Assembly: GCA_026692665.1 (NCBI GenBank)
Contig: JAPLOF010000050.1
Location: 1 to 62,930 of the forward strand
Direction: 5' to 3'
DNA: 62,930 nt
From: Planctomycetota bacterium
GTDB lineage: Bacteria; Planctomycetota; UBA1135; GCA-002686595
Part shown: positions 26,524-35,138 of the stretch, piece by piece
How the letters are laid out: each line of letters opens with the position of its first letter
Numbering within the stretch: position 1 is the stretch's first letter
Position numbers and translations under genes: made by a program
The notes under the pieces: generated by a model
Seen by the model: only the letters and a program-made list of their open reading frames with translations
What the model was told of the DNA's origin: nothing
The model's database searches: none

Positions 26524-27851
26524 AGTCCAAGCTGGCGAGCGTCCTCGCATCTGGCGCGTTGGCCTGCGTGCTGGCCGCCTGTGACGACGCGGCCGCATCG
26601 GCGCACGCGGAGCCTTCGATCGCCCGGCAGGACGCGGGTCCCGTCGGGGCCGGCGCGGGTCCGGGCACGGCGGTGGTGCCGAGCGCCGAGAACCCGCACG
26701 CCTCGTGCGAAGCCCGCATCGCGGAGCTGACCGCGGAACTGCGGCGCGAGCGCGACCTGCGCCTCGAACGCGAGCGCGAGTGGCTGCGCTACACGCAGCG
26801 GATGGCTCGGCTCATGGAGCTCGCCGGCGCGCCCCGCTTCCAGCCCGAGGTGCCGGCGTCGGAGCGCGAGGAGCGCGCGCTCCAGAGCGATCCGCGGGCG
26901 CCCGCGAGCGTTTCCGGCGCCGCGGAAGTCGCGTCCACGTCGCCGTCTGCGAGCCCGGCGCCGGGCCCGGCGGTGGCCGCGCCGGCGCCTTCCGCGGACG
27001 CGCAGCTCCTGCGCGTGGCGCGCCTCGCGCACGAGGAGCGCAGCCGCGCCGTCTTCCTGGCGCTGCGTTCGCTCTTCGCCGTCGAGCACATCAGCGGCCT
27101 CGACCTGCTCGAGTCCGGTTCGGTGGCGAACGGCGCGACCGGCCCGGTCGTGCTGCGCGTGATCGACGACCGCGGCCGGCCGCTCGGGTCCCTGTACGCC
27201 GAGCGCCTGCGGCTCGAGGGCAGCCACGCGGCGCGGACTCTGACCCTCGTGCTCGAGCAGGGCTGGGATCGCCGGTCCGGCACGCGGACGCCGTTCGAGG
27301 GCGGACCCGCCGACGCCGAGGGGCGCGGGGGCGTGCGCCGGATCGAGCTGGCGCACGTGGACCCCACGCCCTGGTTCGAGGCCCTGCCGGAGCTGTTCCG
27401 CGAGGACCAGCGCCAGGCCGTCACGCAGGGCGATCCCAAGGAGCTCACCGCGCTGCGTTTCGAGCTGAACACCCTGTTCCGCGCGGATGCGTCCGGGCCC
27501 GTCTACCGGCTCGAGAGCCTGACCGCGAAGGAAGGCCTCGTGCTGCGCGAAGTGCGCCTCTCCGTGCTCACGCCCGACCTCCTGCTCGAGCGCGAGCTCT
27601 TCGCGGACCGGATGGCGATCCTGCGGGCCGAGAAGGGGCTCGAGATCGTGCTCGAGAGCGGATCGCAGATCCGGGGCAGCGAGAAGGTGCCGTTCCTGGA
27701 AGGCCGGTACCGGATCTTCCTGCCGCGCGCCGACGCCGCGCGTTGGGAGGCGGCTGGGATCCCGCTGGGCCGGCGCGCGGAGCCCGCGGCACCGGCGAGC
27801 GCGCCGCCCGCCGCGGTGCCTGCCGCGGTTCCGGCGACGCCCGGCGGTTGA
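26520..27851 (+). CDS. Lipoprotein of unknown function
   Basis: The GTG start overlaps the preceding stop. A lipoprotein signal (SGALACVLAAC) leads a 443-residue protein. Residues about 55-90 are a charged helix (coiled coil, RRERDLRLEREREWLR), 110-150 an Ala/Pro/Ser linker, and 165-415 a beta-rich domain with LDLLESGSVANGATGPVVLRV and EKVPFLEGRYRIFLP. The tail is Ala/Pro-rich. No known fold was identified. It is 34 bp before xseA. Confidence 0.72.
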   Translation: MKSKLASVLASGALACVLAACDDAAASAHAEPSIARQDAGPVGAGAGPGTAVVPSAENPHASCEARIAELTAELRRERDLRLEREREWLRYTQRMARLMELAGAPRFQPEVPASEREERALQSDPRAPASVSGAAEVASTSPSASPAPGPAVAAPAPSADAQLLRVARLAHEERSRAVFLALRSLFAVEHISGLDLLESGSVANGATGPVVLRVIDDRGRPLGSLYAERLRLEGSHAARTLTLVLEQGWDRRSGTRTPFEGGPADAEGRGGVRRIELAHVDPTPWFEALPELFREDQRQAVTQGDPKELTALRFELNTLFRADASGPVYRLESLTAKEGLVLREVRLSVLTPDLLLERELFADRMAILRAEKGLEIVLESGSQIRGSEKVPFLEGRYRIFLPRADAARWEAAGIPLGRRAEPAAPASAPPAAVPAAVPATPGG

Positions 27852-27885
27852 CTCGCAGAGCCTCCGCGCCGACAACGGTTCCCGC

Positions 27886-29274
27886 ATGAGCCTGTGGAAC
27901 GAGGCCTGGGAGGCCGCGAAGCCCGCGGAACCGGGTCCGCGCACGTGGAAGGTCTCCGAGCTGACGCGCGAGATCCGTAGCCGCCTCGAGGCGCTCGGCC
28001 GCGTGCAGGTCGAGGGCGAGGTCACCGGGCTGAAGACGGCGGCGTCGGGGCACGTGTACTTCACCTTGCGCGACCTCGACGCACAGATCAGCTGCACCGT
28101 GTGGCGCAGCGCGGTCGCGAGCGCCCTGCGCTTCGACCTCAAGGAGGGCGCGCAGGTCCTTGCCCACGGGAAGCTCGACGTCTATGCCCCGCGCGGGACC
28201 TATTCGCTCAACGTGACGCGCGTCGAGCAGGCCGGGCTCGGAACGAAGCTCGCGCAGCTCGAGGAGTTGAAGGCGCGCCTCGCGCAGGACGGCTGGTTCG
28301 AGCGGCACCGTCCGATCCCGACCCTGCCGCGCGTCGTGGGCCTCGTGACCAGCAAGAGCGGCGCGGCGCTGCAGGACTTCCTGCGCACGCGTTCGGCGCG
28401 CTGGCCCCTGTATCCCGTGCGGCTCGCCCACACGGCCGTGCAGGGGCCGGGCGCGGCGCTCGAGATCGCCGCGGCGATCGACCGCCTGGACGCGAGCGGC
28501 GTGGACGTGATCTGCGTCGTGCGCGGCGGTGGATCCCTGGAGGACTTGTGGGCGTTCAACGAGCTGCCCGTGCTGGAGGCCGTGCGGCGCGCGAGCGTGC
28601 CGGTGATCTCCGGCGTCGGGCACGAGACGGACACCACGCTGTGCGATCTCGTGGCGGACGTGCGCGCGCACACGCCGACGGACGCGGCGCAGCGCGCGAT
28701 CCCGGAGCGCGCGGTGTTCGTCGACGCGCTCGACCGCGCGCAGCGGCACCTGGGTCGCGCGATCGACGCGGTGATCGAGGGGCGGGCTCGCCGCATCGAC
28801 GCGGCGAGCCGCATCCACCTGTCCGTGCGCGGTCTGCTCGACCGCGCCGAGTCGCGCGCCGGGCGCCTCGCGAATCGTCTCCTGGCGCAGTCGCCCAACG
28901 CACGGCTCGCGCGCTCACGCGCGCAGCTCGAGCGCGCCGGGCCGCGGCTCGCGCAGGCGTTGCGCGGGGCGCTGGACGCGCGCGCGCGGCGGCTGGACCG
29001 TGTCGCGCCGCGGCTCGAGGTCGCCGGCCGGCGCGCGTTCGACACCCGCGTGCAACGCGTGGCGCTGGCCGCGCAGGCGCTCAACTCGATCTCGCCCTTC
29101 CGCGTGCTCGAGCGCGGCTACTCGATCACGCGCCGCGTGTCGGACGGCACCGCGGTGCGATCCGGGGCCGAGCTGTCGCCCGGCACGGAGATCGAGACGC
29201 TCTTCGCCGCCGGAGCGGTGATCTCGCGCGTGGAATCCAGCTCGAAGTCCCGCCCGGGCGAAGTGGGGTCGTGA
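27886..29274 (+). CDS. xseA: Exodeoxyribonuclease VII large subunit
   Basis: The 462-residue protein begins with an OB-fold DNA-binding domain (WKVSELTREIRSRLEALG, VEGEVTGLKTAASGHVYFTLRD). The catalytic core contains VVGLVTSKSGAALQDFL, VICVVRGGGSLEDLWAFNE and VISGVGHETDTTLCDLVAD. It ends in long helices and the conserved FRVLERGYSI. The length is normal. The usual partner xseB (small subunit) is not adjacent; a glycosyltransferase overlaps it instead. Confidence 0.95.
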   Translation: MSLWNEAWEAAKPAEPGPRTWKVSELTREIRSRLEALGRVQVEGEVTGLKTAASGHVYFTLRDLDAQISCTVWRSAVASALRFDLKEGAQVLAHGKLDVYAPRGTYSLNVTRVEQAGLGTKLAQLEELKARLAQDGWFERHRPIPTLPRVVGLVTSKSGAALQDFLRTRSARWPLYPVRLAHTAVQGPGAALEIAAAIDRLDASGVDVICVVRGGGSLEDLWAFNELPVLEAVRRASVPVISGVGHETDTTLCDLVADVRAHTPTDAAQRAIPERAVFVDALDRAQRHLGRAIDAVIEGRARRIDAASRIHLSVRGLLDRAESRAGRLANRLLAQSPNARLARSRAQLERAGPRLAQALRGALDARARRLDRVAPRLEVAGRRAFDTRVQRVALAAQALNSISPFRVLERGYSITRRVSDGTAVRSGAELSPGTEIETLFAAGAVISRVESSSKSRPGEVGS

Positions 29275-30200
29275 GCGTGCGCGTCGCGGCCGTCGTGGCG
29301 AACTGGAACGGCGGCGAGGAGAACCTCGACTGCCTGCGGTCTCTCGTGGCGCACGGCATCGCCGAACCCGACGTCGTGTTCGTCGACAACGGTTCGACGG
29401 ACGGATCGTTGGACCGCGTGGTCGCGCAGTATCCGCGCGCAGCGGTGATCCGGAACCCCTCGAACCTGGGGTTCGGGGAGGCCAGCAACCAGGGCGCGAA
29501 GCTCGCGCTGGAGCGCGGGGCCGACGCGGTCTTCTTCGTGAACAACGACGTCGTCCTGCCGGCGCGGACTCTGGCGCGGCTCGTCGCCGAGCTCGAGGGC
29601 GATCCTGCGCTCGGCATCGTCGGTCCGCGGGTTCTGTACCGCGACGACCCGACGCGCGTGTGGGCCGCCGGCGGGATGCTGACGTGGCGCGAGAACCTCT
29701 CGACGCTTCTCGGTCACGGCGAGCGCGACGCCGACGCGTTCCGCGCGACGCGCGACGTCGACTACGTGGCGGGCTGCGCGCTGCTCGCGACGCGCGCCTG
29801 CCTGGCGAAGACCGGCCTCTTCGACGCGACGTACTTCGCGTACATGGAGGACGTGGACCTGTGCCTGCGCGCGAAGGCCGCGGGGTTCGGCGTGCGCATG
29901 GTGGGCGAGGTGTCTGTCCTCCACGCGACGAGCTCGGCGACCGGCGGCGGCTACAACCCGCGCCGCAAGTGGATGATGGGCGTGAACTCGATCTGGTTCC
30001 TGCGCCGGCACGCGCGCGCGTCCCAGTGGGGCCGGTTCGTGGCGTTCGACGTCGTCCCGCTGCCGTTCCTGTGGGTCGCGGGCCTGTTCCGCGGCCGCGC
30101 GAACGCGGTGGCGGCGAAGGGACTCGGGATCGTGGACGGATTGCGCGGCAAGCGCGTGACGGCCGAGGCGATCCGCGAGGGAGCGGGCTGGCTCTGGTGA
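29271..30200 (+). CDS. Family 2 glycosyltransferase (rhamnosyltransferase-like)
   Basis: The GTG start at 29271 overlaps the xseA stop. The 309-residue enzyme shows VANWNGGEENLDCLRSL, FVDNGSTDGSLDRV, VFFVNNDVVLP (metal/nucleotide site in place of DxD) and YFAYMEDVDLCLRAKAAGF with the catalytic-base region. These are typical of WbbL-like GT2 enzymes that add sugars to cell-surface glycans. A weakly hydrophobic C-terminal segment (FDVVPLPFLWVAGLF) may sit at the membrane. Donor and acceptor cannot be told from sequence. Confidence 0.9.
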   Translation: MSVRVAAVVANWNGGEENLDCLRSLVAHGIAEPDVVFVDNGSTDGSLDRVVAQYPRAAVIRNPSNLGFGEASNQGAKLALERGADAVFFVNNDVVLPARTLARLVAELEGDPALGIVGPRVLYRDDPTRVWAAGGMLTWRENLSTLLGHGERDADAFRATRDVDYVAGCALLATRACLAKTGLFDATYFAYMEDVDLCLRAKAAGFGVRMVGEVSVLHATSSATGGGYNPRRKWMMGVNSIWFLRRHARASQWGRFVAFDVVPLPFLWVAGLFRGRANAVAAKGLGIVDGLRGKRVTAEAIREGAGWLW

Positions 30201-30372
30201 GGGGGCCGTCGACGGGAAGAGGCTCCGCGCTGCTCGGAAACACGTCGTGCCTCGCGCACGCTTGCATCCACGCCGGATCCGCGTCCTGATGTCCAGTCTT
30301 CGGCCCACCTGGGCCGGACGCGTGCCACCGCGCGCGAGAGAGCCCCGACCCGCGATTCGGCTGCGTACCACG

Positions 30373-32505
30373 ATGATCCGAGCCCTCCTGTTCCTTTCCG
30401 TCGTCGCCGCCGCGACGAGTTGCCACACCGTGAAGACCACCGAAGCACCCGCCAGCGCGAAGAACCCGCTCCTCGCTCCCTGGAGCGGACCGTTCGGAGG
30501 CGTGCCGCCGCTCGCGACGGCGCGCGTCGAGCACTTCCGGCCGGCGCTGGAGGCGGCGATGGCCGAGGAACTGGCGGAAATCGACGCCATCGCGCAGTCG
30601 AAGGCGCCGCCCACCTTCGAGAACACGATCGCGGCGCTCGAGAACGCCGGCCGCGCGCTCTCCCGCGTGCAGACCGTGTACGACATCCACGCCTCGACCC
30701 TCAGCACGAAGGAGTTCCAGGCGGTCGAGAACGAGATGGCTCCGAAGCTCGCGGAGCTCGGCGACAAGATCGTCCAGAACGAGAAGCTCTTTGCGCGCAT
30801 CGCCGCCGTCTACGACGCGCGGGAGAAGTCGGGTCTCACCCAGGAACAGCAGCGCGTCGTGTGGCTGACGCACTCCAACTTCGTGCACGCCGGGGCGAAG
30901 CTCGCCGGGCCCGCGAAGGCGCGTCTGTCGGAGATCAACCAGAAGCTCGCGAGCCTCTTCGCCGCCTTCAACCAGCACGTGATGGCTGATGAGACGGGCC
31001 GCATGCTCGTCCTGGAGAGCGCTGCGGACCTCGCGGGGCTGCCCGACTCCGTGCGCGCCGGCGCGGCCGCGGCGGCCGAGTCGCGCGACCAGAAGGGCAA
31101 GTGGGGGATCGTGAACACGCGCTCGAGCGCGGAGCCGTTCCTCACGTACTCCGACCGCCGCGACCTGCGCGAGAAGGTGTGGCGCTCGTTCTACGCGCGC
31201 GGCAACAACGGCGATGCGAACGACACGAAGCAGCTGATCGCCGAGATCCTGCAGTTGCGCGCCGAGCGCGCGCGCCTCCTGGGTTTCCCGACGCACGCGC
31301 ACTGGCGCCTGGAGCAGTCGATGGCCAAGACCCCCGAGGCCACGCTGGCCTTGATGGAGTCCGTGTGGACCCCCGCGGTCGCACGTGTCCACGAGGAGGT
31401 CGCGGACATGCAGAAGCTCGCCGACAAGGAGGGCGCCAAGATCACCATCGAGCCCTGGGACTACCGCTACTACGCCGAGAAGGTGCGCAAGGAGAAGTAC
31501 GACCTCGACCAGGGGGCGCTGCAGCCCTACCTCCAGCTCGACAAGCTGCGCGACGGCCTCTTCTACACGGCCGATCGCCTGTTCGGCCTGAAGTTCACGC
31601 CCGTGTCCGGCCTGCCGCTCCTGGTCGACGACGAGCTCGTCTACGAGGTGAAGGACAAGGCCGGCAAGCACGTCGGCCTGTGGTACTTCGATCCGTACTC
31701 GCGCACCGGGAAGCGCTCGGGCGCTTGGATGAACGCCTATCGCCGCCAGGAGCGCTTCGACGGCGAGATCTCGACGATCGTCTCGAACAACTGCAATTTC
31801 GTGAAGGGCGCGCCGGGCGAACCGGTGCTGATCAGCTGGGACGACGCGCGCACGCTCTTCCACGAGTTCGGGCACGCGTTGCACGGCCTGCTCTCGAACG
31901 TGACGTACCCGAGCGTGTCGGGCACGTCCGTCTTCAACGACTACGTCGAGTTCCCGTCGCAGGTCCTCGAGCAGTGGCTCGAGACGCCCGAGGTGCTGAA
32001 CCAGTTCGCCCTCCACGTCGAGACGGGCAAGCCGATGCCGAAGGAGCTGCTCGAGAAGCTGCAGAAGGCCTCGACCTTCAACCAGGGCTTCGCGACGGTC
32101 GAGTACCTCTCGGCGGCGTTGGTCGACATGAAACTGCACCTCGCGGCCACGCCCGACAAAGCGATCGATCCCGCGGCGTTCGAACGCGACACTTTGGCCG
32201 CGCTCGGGATGCCGAAGGAGATCGTCATGCGCCACCGCACGACGCAGTTCCTGCACCTGTTCGCGTCCGACGACTACTCGGCCGGCTACTACAGCTACCT
32301 GTGGTCCGAGGTGCACTCGGCGGACGCGTGGGAGGCGTTCGTGGAAGCGGGGAGCCCCTGGGACGCGGCGACGGCCAAGAAGCTGCGGGACCACGTGTTC
32401 TCGGTCGGGAACACGATCGAACCGGCCGACGGCTACCGCGCGTTCCGCGGGCGCGACGCGAAGCCGGACGCGCTGATGCGCGAGCGCGGGTTCGCCAAGA
32501 AGTGA
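30373..32505 (+). CDS. M3 family oligopeptidase (Dcp/OpdA-like), exported
   Basis: The 710-residue zinc peptidase has a lipoprotein-like N-terminus (ALLFLSVVAAATSC). The zinc site is HEFGHALHGLL (residues about 497-507), with the downstream Glu in NDYVEFPSQVLEQW. Further M3 marks are FDPYSRTGKRSGAWMN, ISTIVSNNCNF and FLHLFASDDYSAGYYSYLWSEV. It would degrade short peptides in the periplasm. The start ATG 30373 precedes the signal. A hairpin follows the stop and is shared with the convergent gene. Confidence 0.94.
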   Translation: MIRALLFLSVVAAATSCHTVKTTEAPASAKNPLLAPWSGPFGGVPPLATARVEHFRPALEAAMAEELAEIDAIAQSKAPPTFENTIAALENAGRALSRVQTVYDIHASTLSTKEFQAVENEMAPKLAELGDKIVQNEKLFARIAAVYDAREKSGLTQEQQRVVWLTHSNFVHAGAKLAGPAKARLSEINQKLASLFAAFNQHVMADETGRMLVLESAADLAGLPDSVRAGAAAAAESRDQKGKWGIVNTRSSAEPFLTYSDRRDLREKVWRSFYARGNNGDANDTKQLIAEILQLRAERARLLGFPTHAHWRLEQSMAKTPEATLALMESVWTPAVARVHEEVADMQKLADKEGAKITIEPWDYRYYAEKVRKEKYDLDQGALQPYLQLDKLRDGLFYTADRLFGLKFTPVSGLPLLVDDELVYEVKDKAGKHVGLWYFDPYSRTGKRSGAWMNAYRRQERFDGEISTIVSNNCNFVKGAPGEPVLISWDDARTLFHEFGHALHGLLSNVTYPSVSGTSVFNDYVEFPSQVLEQWLETPEVLNQFALHVETGKPMPKELLEKLQKASTFNQGFATVEYLSAALVDMKLHLAATPDKAIDPAAFERDTLAALGMPKEIVMRHRTTQFLHLFASDDYSAGYYSYLWSEVHSADAWEAFVEAGSPWDAATAKKLRDHVFSVGNTIEPADGYRAFRGRDAKPDALMRERGFAKK

Positions 32506-32512
32506 CCGGACA

Positions 32513-32540
32513 GGGCGGCGCGACGCAGGTCGTGCCGCCC
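32513..32540. terminator. Hairpin between convergent M3 peptidase and DHS-like genes
   Basis: GGGCGGC (32513-32519) pairs with GCCGCCC (32534-32540), and an inner GAC/GTC pair can extend it. It sits in the 42-bp gap between two converging genes. No T-run follows on either strand. Confidence 0.5.
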
Positions 32541-32547
32541 GCGGCGC

Positions 32548-33864
32548 TCAGCGCGGTGTCTTCGTGCGCTTCGGGCTCGCTGCGGCCCGGGTTCCGGCGG
32601 GCCGCGCGAGCGCGTACCCGCTCTCCTTGCGCAGTCGGGGCAGCTCTTTCTTCACGGCCGCCATGAGCTTCTGCATCAGCTCGTCGCGGCGGTCGTACAG
32701 CCGGTAGCCCTGCGCGTCGCGCAGGTACCCGCGTGCCACGGGGTGTTTCTTGAAGAGCGATTCGCGGCCCATCTTCTCGGCCCAGCGCTCGAACCTCGCC
32801 TTCTTGGCGAGCAGCGCCTTCACGACGAACGGCATGACCATCGAGTAGTCCGCCGGCACGCTCTCGGTCGTCGACTGGAACGTGTCCTTGTCGACCTTGC
32901 CCCACGTCACCGCCTCGGCCGGCGGACACGACGACAGCGACCCGTCCGTCACCGGCGCCGTCGTGATCTGCACGTCGTACGCGTAGCCCGAGATGTTTGG
33001 CAGGCCGAGCACCTGCGACAGCGCGGGCTCGGGCTGCAGGTTGTAGTTCTTCGGCACGCCGCCGCCGAGGATCAGCGTCCCGAGCGCCTTCGTGTCGCTC
33101 TCGCGCAGTCCCCACAGGTGGTACGCGCAGCTCTCGAACACTTCCTTGTGCAGGTCGAGGTCGAAGCCGTACGGCGTGCCGTCGATCTGCGACAGCGCCC
33201 ACAGCTTCATCGAGTTCAGGAACACCGATCCGTCTCCCGGCGCGCCGACGAAGACCGGGATCGACTTGCGGTGGCACAAGGCGAGCAGGCCCTCGCGCGC
33301 CTTGTTCTTCCGCTCCTGCGCCGCGTAGCGCCGGCCGAGCAGCCAGCGCATCTCGGTGCCGGTCATCTTGCGCTGGAACTCCGGCTCCTGGAGCACCGCC
33401 GAGATGTACTGGTCCTGCCCGAGCAGCACGTCCTCGTCGAAGCCGATGTCCGTGATGCGGATCGTGCGCTCGTCGCGCAGCGCCGCGTCGGCGCCGGAGA
33501 TCGGCACGGAGTGGAACGGGTGCTTCTTCGCGTCGTCGAGCGCGCGGTGCCCGTCGTGGTAGCAGACCGCGTCCGTCGTCGAGATGTAGGCGAACCAGCC
33601 CGTGTCGAGCAGCGGGTTCAGCCAGGCGTAGTGCTGGCCCGATGCGGTGACGGGACCGGACGCGGCCAGCGTCATCGGCAGACCCTGGCCGACGGCCTCG
33701 TCGAGCAGCGTCCACAGTCGGCGCACGTAGCCGCCGCCGAAGCTCGGCAGGCAGCTCTCGAGCAGCTCGTCGAACTCGTGGACTTCCGTGACGGGCTTGT
33801 GGACGAGCTCGCGCGACGGGCCGCCGCCGAAACAGCTCGAGTTCTGGTCCTTCCTGGTGGGCAT
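32548..33864 (-). CDS. Deoxyhypusine synthase family protein
   Basis: The 438-residue protein is homologous to deoxyhypusine synthase, which transfers the aminobutyl group of spermidine with NAD. Matching elements are SIPVFVGAPGDGSVF, LGTLILGGGVPKNYNLQ, YDVQITTAPVTDGSLSSC and EAVTWGKV. The last corresponds to EAVSWGK around the catalytic Lys, so that lysine is kept. Bacteria lack the eIF5A substrate, so homospermidine synthase or another polyamine-transfer role is more likely. ATG 33864 is chosen over the upstream 33963 because residues before it look non-coding. It is divergent from the RmlC-like gene. Confidence 0.88.
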   Translation of the reverse strand: MPTRKDQNSSCFGGGPSRELVHKPVTEVHEFDELLESCLPSFGGGYVRRLWTLLDEAVGQGLPMTLAASGPVTASGQHYAWLNPLLDTGWFAYISTTDAVCYHDGHRALDDAKKHPFHSVPISGADAALRDERTIRITDIGFDEDVLLGQDQYISAVLQEPEFQRKMTGTEMRWLLGRRYAAQERKNKAREGLLALCHRKSIPVFVGAPGDGSVFLNSMKLWALSQIDGTPYGFDLDLHKEVFESCAYHLWGLRESDTKALGTLILGGGVPKNYNLQPEPALSQVLGLPNISGYAYDVQITTAPVTDGSLSSCPPAEAVTWGKVDKDTFQSTTESVPADYSMVMPFVVKALLAKKARFERWAEKMGRESLFKKHPVARGYLRDAQGYRLYDRRDELMQKLMAAVKKELPRLRKESGYALARPAGTRAAASPKRTKTPR

Positions 33865-33971
33865 GGGGCGGCAGTCTAGGGGCGAAGGGCCCGCGGTCGA
33901 AGAGGGAGCTGCCGCGGGATTGCGCGGCCGCCCCGATTCGAGGATCCTCGGCGCGCTCGACACCGCCCACC

Positions 33972-34529
33972 ATGACGACGAAACACCCCACCGACCTGTT
34001 CAACGCCAAGGCCAAGGCCGCGTACTCCAAGCAGGACTACAAGCCCAAGCGCCGCATCGAGGGCCTCGAGATCGTCGATCTCAAGCGCTTCAACGACGAC
34101 GGCGGCTCCATGTGCGAGCTCGGCCGCCTCAACGAGGGCCTCCACGCGCAGCTGCCGGGCTTCGTCGTGCGCCAGGTGAACTACAGCGTGCTCGAGCCGC
34201 TGGCGATCAAGGCCTTCCACCTGCACACGCGCCAGACGGACGTCTGGTTCGTGCCGCCGACGGACAAGATCCTGCTGGTGCTGGCCGACGTGCGCGCCGG
34301 GTCGCCGACCGAGGGTCAGGTGATGCGCTTCCCGCTGGGCGACGGGACTTCGCGCCTCGTCCGCATTCCGCCCGGGGTCGCTCACGGCTGCCGCAACCTG
34401 AAGACGGCGCAGACGAGCCAGATCCTGTACTTCGTCGACGTCCAGTTCTCGACGGACGAGATGTGCGACGAGGGTCGCCTGCCCTGGGATTACTTCGGCA
34501 CGGACGTCTGGGAGACCGAGCGCGGCTAA
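33972..34529 (+). CDS. dTDP-4-dehydrorhamnose 3,5-epimerase (RmlC) family cupin
   Basis: The 185-residue cupin has RmlC-like landmarks: IKAFHLHTRQTDVWFVP (active-site His), LLVLADVRAGSPTEG, VRIPPGVAHGCRNL and the C-terminal DEGRLPWDYFGTDVWE. The fold is clear but the match to authentic RmlC is partial. No other rhamnose-pathway genes are here, so the substrate is open. It is transcribed away from the DHS-like gene and followed by hairpin-bearing direct repeats. Confidence 0.8.
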   Translation: MTTKHPTDLFNAKAKAAYSKQDYKPKRRIEGLEIVDLKRFNDDGGSMCELGRLNEGLHAQLPGFVVRQVNYSVLEPLAIKAFHLHTRQTDVWFVPPTDKILLVLADVRAGSPTEGQVMRFPLGDGTSRLVRIPPGVAHGCRNLKTAQTSQILYFVDVQFSTDEMCDEGRLPWDYFGTDVWETERG

Positions 34530-34537
34530 GTGCCCAG

Positions 34538-34603
34538 TGCCCGCGGCTTGCCGCGGGCACCACCAGAACGATTGCCCGTGGCTTGCCGCGGGCACCACCA
34601 GAA
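34538..34603 (+). repeat. Two 31-bp direct repeats, each containing a hairpin
   Basis: Copies at 34538-34568 and 34573-34603 (period 35). Each has a stem TGCCCGCGG / CCGCGGGCA with loop CTTG, then CCACCAGAA. The second copy has one change (TGCCCGTGG), leaving a G-T pair. They begin 8 bp after the RmlC-like stop. They could act as a terminator or be a REP-like interspersed element. Confidence 0.85.
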
Positions 34604-34672
34604 TTGTCGAGCGCGCGCGTGCATGGTCCACTGGGAAGCGTTCCGTCCAGAGCCCCCCTCGGAGACCGTGAC

Positions 34673-35131
34673 ATGCCGACCCCCGGCCAGCTCGACCCGT
34701 CCGCGCAATTGCGTAGCACGCAGATCGTGATCGCCGCCCTGGCGCTGGGTGTCCTGATCTTCGCCGGAGTCGCCGTCTACGTCGCGCCGGTCGGCGCGCC
34801 CATCGAGGTCCGCGGCAAGGACGTCCTGGCGATCGTCGCAGTGTGCGTCACTTTGCAGGCGCTCCCGCTCTCGTTCCTTGTCCGGGCGAAGCTCGTGAAG
34901 GCGGCGCTGGAGCACGAGCCCGCGCCGCGCATCGCCGCGTTCCGCGCGAGTCGCATCGCCGCCGCCGCGATGTGCGAGGCGGCTGGACTCCTCTGGTGCG
35001 TCGCGCTGCTCTTCTCGGGCAGCGCTCTCTACCTCGGCGGCGCCGTCGTCGTGGTCGCGGTGATGTTCCTACACGTGCCCACGCGCGAGTCGTTCGAAGA
35101 AGCGACGGGCGAGCGCGTCCCGAACACTTGA
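34673..35131 (+). CDS. Small membrane protein of unknown function
   Basis: A 152-residue protein with four predicted membrane helices (about residues 18-40, 52-70, 98-115, 118-135), consistent with a compact four-helix membrane protein. Charged ends are MPTPGQLDPSAQLRS and TRESFEEATGERVPNT. No family was recognised. It converges on the TPR glycosyltransferase gene with an 8-bp gap. Confidence 0.72.
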   Translation: MPTPGQLDPSAQLRSTQIVIAALALGVLIFAGVAVYVAPVGAPIEVRGKDVLAIVAVCVTLQALPLSFLVRAKLVKAALEHEPAPRIAAFRASRIAAAAMCEAAGLLWCVALLFSGSALYLGGAVVVVAVMFLHVPTRESFEEATGERVPNT

Positions 35132-35138
35132 GAGCGCG

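Noticed and set aside
30301..30316. CGGCCC/GGGCCG hairpin after the glycosyltransferase
   Set aside because: Short stem and no T-run; random GC palindromes of this size are frequent here.
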